A stretch of 9,709 nucleotides of DNA from Chloroflexaceae bacterium UBA1466 (GTDB lineage: Bacteria > Chloroflexota > Chloroflexia > Chloroflexales > Chloroflexaceae). Position 1 is the first letter of the stretch. Each line of letters starts with the position of its first letter. Made by a program: the position numbers and the translations under genes. The stretch is taken from positions 1 through 9,709 of the forward strand of contig DCSM01000183.1 in the NCBI GenBank assembly GCA_002325605.1. Direction: 5' to 3'. Under the pieces are notes generated by a model. The model did no database searches, had not been told where the DNA came from, and saw nothing but the letters and a program-made list of their open reading frames with translations. This document shows, piece by piece, positions 6,798-9,709 of the stretch.

Positions 6798-7071
6798 AGC
6801 TATGGCGACTCTTTTGGGTTAGCCATGGCGACTCGTTTAGGATAGCCATGGCAACTCTTTTGGGGCAGCCATGGCAAGTATTCTGACTCGCTTCAGCTTG
6901 GTCGCTTGATCCGCTTCAGCTTGGTCGCTTGATATAGATCAAGAAAGTCGTCTGATATAGATCAAACAAGTCACCTGACATAATTCAAACAGATTGCTTA
7001 ATCCAATTCAAAGAAGTACTCTGATCCGTTTCAAACAAGTACCTTGAGATAGGGTTGGCGACTATCCTTAG
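6798..7071. repeat. Degenerate 23-bp tandem repeat array, about 12 units
   Basis: Units step by exactly 23 bases except for one 22-base step. Left-type units of the form AGCCATGGCGACT.. begin at 6798, 6821, 6844 and 6867. Then come two near-identical CGCTTCAGCTTGGTCGCTTGAT units (6889-6910 and 6911-6933). Right-type units such as ATAGATCAAACAAGTCACC begin at 6934, 6957, 6980, 7003 and 7026. A unit at 7049-7071 returns to the left type (GGCGACT). The period is not a multiple of three and no frame stays open, so the array is non-coding. It fills most of the spacer between divergent tpx and the surface-protein gene. Function is unknown: it could be iteron-like protein-binding sites, or simply a slippage-derived array. 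Confidence 0.75.
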
Positions 7072-7111
7072 CTAGGTCTGACGAAGACCAAAAGTCAACA
7101 GTTTTAGCTGG

Positions 7112-7164
7112 TGGGCCACGGCTAAAGCCGTGGACTCCTCAAAGCTTAACTTGGGGCGGAGGAG
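7112..7164. repeat. Second copy of the dispersed palindrome
   Basis: The palindrome CCACGGCT-AA-AGCCGTGG (7116-7133), with its flanks (7112-7134), is identical to 89-111. A second possible stem follows, CTCCTC (7135-7140) with GAGGAG (7159-7164). This echoes the hairpin order of the first copy although the sequence differs. It looks like an IS200/IS605-derived or REP-type element without a transposase. Confidence 0.55.
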
Positions 7165-7293
7165 ACAGGCATCTTGACTGTCAATTTCCATCATCTTGAC
7201 TGGCTACCAGCACAATCTGGTAGTTTGTGCTACTTTCGCTTGGCTTAGGCAAATTAAGACTACAAATCCAGGCCAATTGCCCTCAATGACCCC
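7165..7293. other. Spacer with short direct repeat and hairpin
   Basis: No gene is seen. CATCTTGACTG occurs at 7170-7180 and 7192-7202. Next to the second copy is a perfect stem CTACCAG (7204-7210) with CTGGTAG (7217-7223) around six bases. Together with the palindrome to its left it may be part of one small mobile or structured element. Confidence 0.4.
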
Positions 7294-7322
7294 TTGAAAT
7301 AGCCTGAAAGAAATGCTATAAT
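7294..7322 (+). promoter_or_regulatory. Near-consensus promoter of the surface-protein gene
   Basis: TTGAAA (7294-7299), exactly 17 bases, then TATAAT (7317-7322), preceded by TGC as an extended -10. This is the strongest promoter in the window. Transcription would begin near 7329, leaving about 165 bases of leader before the ATG at 7496. Confidence 0.8.
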
Positions 7323-7340
7323 AAAGTGGCTTTTTTGGTT

Positions 7341-7492
7341 GATTAGCATTAAGGATTCAACGAATCGGATCGCAGGAGGCTCTTTGGCAACTAACACTTC
7401 GTGGAACTGTCCGCCCGTGGCGGCCCAACGGCCCGCCGCAAAGACTTTGATTATCATTAAGGATTTCAGCAGACCGAACAGTTAGGAGGCTC
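7341..7492 (+). repeat. Duplicated ribosome-binding region in the leader
   Basis: Bases 7341-7382 and 7449-7492 are imperfect direct repeats 108 bases apart. Both begin GATTA.CATTAAGGA and end AGGAGGCTC, with scattered matches between. The second copy supplies the Shine-Dalgarno for ATG 7496. The first supplies one for the small frame at 7384. A past duplication of the translation start region is the simplest reading. Confidence 0.55.
7384..7485 (+). CDS. Possible small leader ORF, 33 residues
   Basis: A TTG (7384-7386) lies four bases after AGGAGG (7374-7379) and opens a frame to TAG at 7483-7485. That stop overlaps the next AGGAGG (7484-7489), an arrangement that would couple its translation to the following start. 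The peptide (beginning MATNTSWNCPP) has no recognisable family. The TTG start and close spacing make this uncertain; it may be only the remains of the duplicated start region. Confidence 0.25.
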   Translation: MATNTSWNCPPVAAQRPAAKTLIIIKDFSRPNS

Positions 7493-7495
7493 AGA

Positions 7496-7585
7496 ATGAT
7501 GAGCAAAACAAGTCGGAACGGTACGCTCATGACGGAAAATCGCCCTGGCAAAAAGGCTAAAAATCGCCGGTCAAAAAATACATAG
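7496..7585 (+). CDS. 29-residue frame with strong start, ending at an in-frame TAG ahead of the surface protein
   Basis: The ATG at 7496 (or 7499) follows AGGAGG (7484-7489) by six bases, the best start signal near this gene. The frame codes 29 residues ending KKAKNRRSKNT, strongly basic, and stops at TAG 7583-7585. It is in the same frame as the surface protein, whose first residues after the stop are the hydrophobic YFLTILILTALSS. Basic region plus hydrophobic core make one normal long signal peptide, so this is probably the true N-terminus of the downstream gene, cut off by the stop. It could instead be a genuine leader peptide. Confidence 0.55.
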   Translation: MMSKTSRNGTLMTENRPGKKAKNRRSKNT

Positions 7586-7597
7586 TATTTTTTGACC
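7569..7597 (+). promoter_or_regulatory. Perfect 13-bp hairpin holding the TAG in its loop
   Basis: GGTCAAAAAATAC (7569-7581), loop ATA (7582-7584), GTATTTTTTGACC (7585-7597). The in-frame TAG is formed by two loop bases and the first base of the right arm. The arms are AT-rich, so the fold is of medium strength. Its exact position over the stop suggests a regulatory hairpin or a palindrome-templated mutation. Confidence 0.6.
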
Positions 7598-9709
7598 ATT
7601 TTGATCTTAACAGCTCTCAGCTCAGTGGCTTCGCTCTTTCCGCCCCCCCTCGCCCTAGCCGCAGGTGGCGTTATCACCACCGTGGCGGGCACGGGCACAG
7701 CGGGCTCCACTGGTGACAGCGGATCCGCCACCAATGCCCAACTGAACAATCCTTACGGCGTGGCGGTAGACAGCAGCGGCAACCTCTACATCGCTGATAC
7801 CCCCAACCAGCGCATTCGCAAGGTAGATGCCATAAGTAATATCATCAGCACCGTGGCGGGCACGGGCGTATATGGCTACGACGCTGCTCAAGAAGGCGGA
7901 TTAGCCACCAGTGCCAAACTGAACTCTCCTAGAGGCGTGGCGGTAGACAAGGATGGCAACCTCTACATCGCTGATTCCTCCAACAATCGCATTCGTAAGG
8001 TGACGGTAAGCGACGGCAAGATCAGCACCGTGGCGGGCACGGGCACAGCGGGCTACCTCCTTAGTGAGGACAACGGACCCGCCACCAGTGCCCAACTGAA
8101 CGGTCCTTTCAGCGTGGCGGTAGACAGCAGCGGCAACCTTTACATCGCTGATTCCTCCAACCAGCGCATTCGCAAGGTGGATACAAATGGTATCATCAGC
8201 ACCGTGGCGGGCACGGGCACATCGGGCTACGACGCTGACGGCGGAGCCGCCACCAGTGCCAAACTGAGCTATCCTAGAGGCACGGCGGTAGACAGCAGCG
8301 GCAACCTCTTCATCGCTGATACCCAAAACAATCGCATTCGCAAGGTGACGGTAAGCGACGGCAAGATCAGCACCGTGGCGGGCACGGGCACAGTGGGCTA
8401 CCTCGCTAGTGAGGACGGCGGAGCCGCCACCAGTGCCAAACTGAACAGTCCTAACGGCGTGGCGGTAGACAGCAGCGGCAACCTTTACATCGCTGATACC
8501 GGAAACGATCGCATTCGCAAGGTAGATGCCATAAGTAATATCATCAGCACCGTGGCGGGCACGGGCACACAGGGCTACCTCGCTAGTGAGGACGGCGGAG
8601 CCGCCACCAGTGCCAAACTGAACACTACTAGAGGCGTGGCGGTAGACAGCAGCGGCAACATTTACATCGCTGATTCCGGAAACAATCGCAGTCGCAAGGT
8701 GAGCGAGGCTACCCCGCCCACCGTCAGTTCCCTCACCCGTGCAACTAGCGCAGCCAACCCGACCAATGCCACAAGTGTTGATTTCACCGTTACCTTCAGT
8801 GAGAATGTCACGGGGGTGGCGACCAGCAGCTTTGAAGTGCGGTCAGGAGGAGCTACGGGGACGGTCAGTGCGGTTAGCGGCAGTGGCAAAAGCTACAACG
8901 TAACGGTCACTAACACCAGTGAGGGCTCCCTTGGCCTGGACGTGAAGTCTACGGGCACGGGGATCAAGGATTTGGCAGGCAATGCGCTGGCGAGTGGCTT
9001 CACGATAGGTGAGGCGTATACAATTGACAAGACTGCGCCTGAAACAACCCTCACGAGCAAACCGACAGACCCCTCTAACGTTGCTACGGACTCCTTTGAG
9101 TTCAGCAGCGCTGACACCACCGCAACCTTTGAGTGCAAATTGGATACGGGTGACTGGGCAGCTTGTCCTTCCCCCCATGCCTTGAGTAGCCTAGCTGACG
9201 GTTCGCATACCTTTGAAGTGCGGGCAAAGGATACTCTGGGCAACACAGATGCTACGCCCGAAAGCTACACCTGGGTGGTGGACACAACTGCCCCTGAGAC
9301 AACCCTCACGAGCAAACCGACAGACCCCTCTAACGTTGCTACGGACTCCTTTGAGTTCAGCAGCGCTGATGCCCAAGCGACCTTTGAGTGCAAACTGGAC
9401 AATGAAGCATTTGCGGTTTGTACAAGTTCACACGCCCTGAGCGGTCTGGCTGATGGGCCGCATACCTTTGAGGTACGGGCCGTTGACAAGGCAGGTAACA
9501 AGGATGCCGAACCTGCCAACTATACCTGGAGGGTAACGGCCCAAGCGACGGCGGATGCCAAGGCAACGGCGGATGCCCAAGCGACGGCGGATGCCAAGGC
9601 AACGGCGGATGCCCAAGCGACGGCGGATGCCCAGGCGACGGCGGATGCCCAGGCGACGGCGGATGCCCAGGCGACGGCAGCCGCTAACTTAACCGCCACG
9701 GCAGTCGCG
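7592..9709 (+). CDS. Secreted NHL beta-propeller / Ig-like surface protein (3' partial)
   Basis: The open frame runs to the window edge with no stop. Counted from TTG 7592 it has at least 706 residues. The TTG start lacks a Shine-Dalgarno; the original start is probably ATG 7496, cut off by the TAG at 7583. In order there are: a signal peptide hydrophobic core and a likely cut after LALAA; six NHL-type repeats (residues 56-370) around GVAVDSSGNLYIADT..NNRIRKV and STVAGTGT.GY; an Ig-like domain (373-480) beginning TPPTVSSLTRA; two Ig-like repeats starting TAPETTLTSKPTDPSN (481 and 566), each with two Cys; and a TADA[QK]A tract (from 652). NHL repeats form beta-propellers for binding proteins or ligands. 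The tract looks like a stalk before a missing anchor. The role is unknown, perhaps adhesion or surface binding. Confidence 0.85.
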   Translation, partial: MTILILTALSSVASLFPPPLALAAGGVITTVAGTGTAGSTGDSGSATNAQLNNPYGVAVDSSGNLYIADTPNQRIRKVDAISNIISTVAGTGVYGYDAAQEGGLATSAKLNSPRGVAVDKDGNLYIADSSNNRIRKVTVSDGKISTVAGTGTAGYLLSEDNGPATSAQLNGPFSVAVDSSGNLYIADSSNQRIRKVDTNGIISTVAGTGTSGYDADGGAATSAKLSYPRGTAVDSSGNLFIADTQNNRIRKVTVSDGKISTVAGTGTVGYLASEDGGAATSAKLNSPNGVAVDSSGNLYIADTGNDRIRKVDAISNIISTVAGTGTQGYLASEDGGAATSAKLNTTRGVAVDSSGNIYIADSGNNRSRKVSEATPPTVSSLTRATSAANPTNATSVDFTVTFSENVTGVATSSFEVRSGGATGTVSAVSGSGKSYNVTVTNTSEGSLGLDVKSTGTGIKDLAGNALASGFTIGEAYTIDKTAPETTLTSKPTDPSNVATDSFEFSSADTTATFECKLDTGDWAACPSPHALSSLADGSHTFEVRAKDTLGNTDATPESYTWVVDTTAPETTLTSKPTDPSNVATDSFEFSSADAQATFECKLDNEAFAVCTSSHALSGLADGPHTFEVRAVDKAGNKDAEPANYTWRVTAQATADAKATADAQATADAKATADAQATADAQATADAQATADAQATAAANLTATAVA
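7757..8700 (+). repeat. Six tandem NHL-repeat units of 177 bp (one 168 bp)
   Basis: Units begin at 7757, 7934, 8111, 8279, 8456 and 8633. DNA identity is high: the block VAVDSSGNLYIAD is nearly invariant. The linker following each blade differs: DAISN after units 1 and 5, TVSDGK after units 2 and 4, DTNG after unit 3. A half unit (VAGTGTAGSTGD) precedes the first. Six blades is a usual number for an NHL propeller, so this may be one complete propeller. Confidence 0.85.
9044..9369 (+). repeat. Duplicated Ig-like module with 71 identical bases
   Basis: Bases 9044-9114 are identical to 9299-9369, an offset of 255 bases (85 codons). The rest of each module has diverged in sequence but keeps the pattern TFECKLD...C...HALS.LADG.HTFEVRA.D..GN. 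This points to a recent duplication or local gene conversion at the front half of the module. Confidence 0.85.
9545..9688 (+). repeat. 18-bp tandem repeat coding ATADA[QK]
   Basis: Seven full 18-base units (9545-9670) and a decaying eighth code for Ala-Thr-Ala-Asp-Ala-Gln/Lys. Third-position variants (GCG/GCA, CAA/CAG/AAG) show an alternating K/Q pattern in the first four units and uniform CAG in the last three. Ala/Thr-rich tracts like this commonly act as linkers before a C-terminal anchor in surface proteins. The copy number may vary by slippage. Confidence 0.85.

Noticed and set aside
6798..7071. CRISPR array
   Set aside because: The 23-base units are contiguous and degenerate, with no conserved repeat separated by unique spacers, and no cas genes are near.
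7583..7585. TAG as a recoded sense codon in this genome
   Set aside because: uppS, frr, tsf and tpx all end in TAG at the expected family C-terminus, so general amber recoding is not credible. Only local readthrough remains possible.
7569..7597. Intrinsic terminator reading of the 13-bp hairpin
   Set aside because: The stem is AT-rich and lies between two halves of one open frame. It is followed by only a short T-run, so regulation or mutation at the stop codon explains it better, though partial termination is not excluded.
7655..8326. Minus-strand open frames opposite the NHL region
   Set aside because: They are repetitive antisense images of the NHL repeats with no Shine-Dalgarno and no family resemblance. 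The plus frame has clear domain motifs.
8662..9616. Minus-strand open frames opposite the Ig-like and TADA regions
   Set aside because: They arise from the biased codons of the repetitive plus-strand gene, with low-complexity products and no start signals.
1..9709. tRNA or rRNA genes
   Set aside because: I saw no cloverleaf-like segments with TTCRA/CCA features and no rRNA signature stretches on either strand.

Overview
The window reads as part of a chromosome of a mid-GC bacterium, most plausibly a member of the Chloroflexota. That placement is an inference: it rests on the short EF-Ts, the gene order, and a large secreted beta-propeller protein ending in an Ala/Thr-rich TADAQ linker. No rRNA or marker-tree evidence is available here. 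Amber (TAG) is an ordinary stop codon in this genome, because uppS, frr, tsf and tpx all end with it.

Region by region: positions 1-215 hold no gene but carry a cluster of three adjacent hairpins. The first hairpin contains a palindrome found again at about 7.1 kb. Positions 216-1181 (minus) encode a secreted LysM protein. Positions 1321-5880 (minus) are the classic translation/envelope operon, transcribed rpsB > tsf > pyrH > frr > uppS > cdsA. It makes ribosomal protein S2, elongation factor Ts, UMP kinase, ribosome recycling factor, undecaprenyl diphosphate synthase and CDP-diglyceride synthase. A sigma70-type promoter lies at 6022-6050 ahead of a structured leader. A hairpin between rpsB and tsf looks like an attenuator, or a device that brings a distant Shine-Dalgarno up to the tsf start. 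Positions 6090-6608 (minus) encode a thiol peroxidase (Tpx) with its own promoter.

The divergent spacer at 6730-7293 contains about twelve copies of a degenerate 23-bp tandem repeat, then the second copy of the dispersed palindrome. From 7294 rightwards on the plus strand there is a near-consensus promoter and a leader with two related Shine-Dalgarno regions. These lead into a long secreted protein that runs off the right edge: six NHL beta-propeller repeats, an Ig-like domain, two near-identical Cys-containing Ig-like repeats and a TADA[QK]A repeat tract.

The most unusual point is the start of this last gene. The well-placed ATG (7496) opens a frame that meets an in-frame TAG at codon 30. 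That is exactly between the basic region and the hydrophobic core of a signal peptide, and the TAG sits in the loop of a perfect 13-bp inverted repeat. This may be a recent disruption, a translational switch (reinitiation or readthrough), or a mutation templated by the palindrome.
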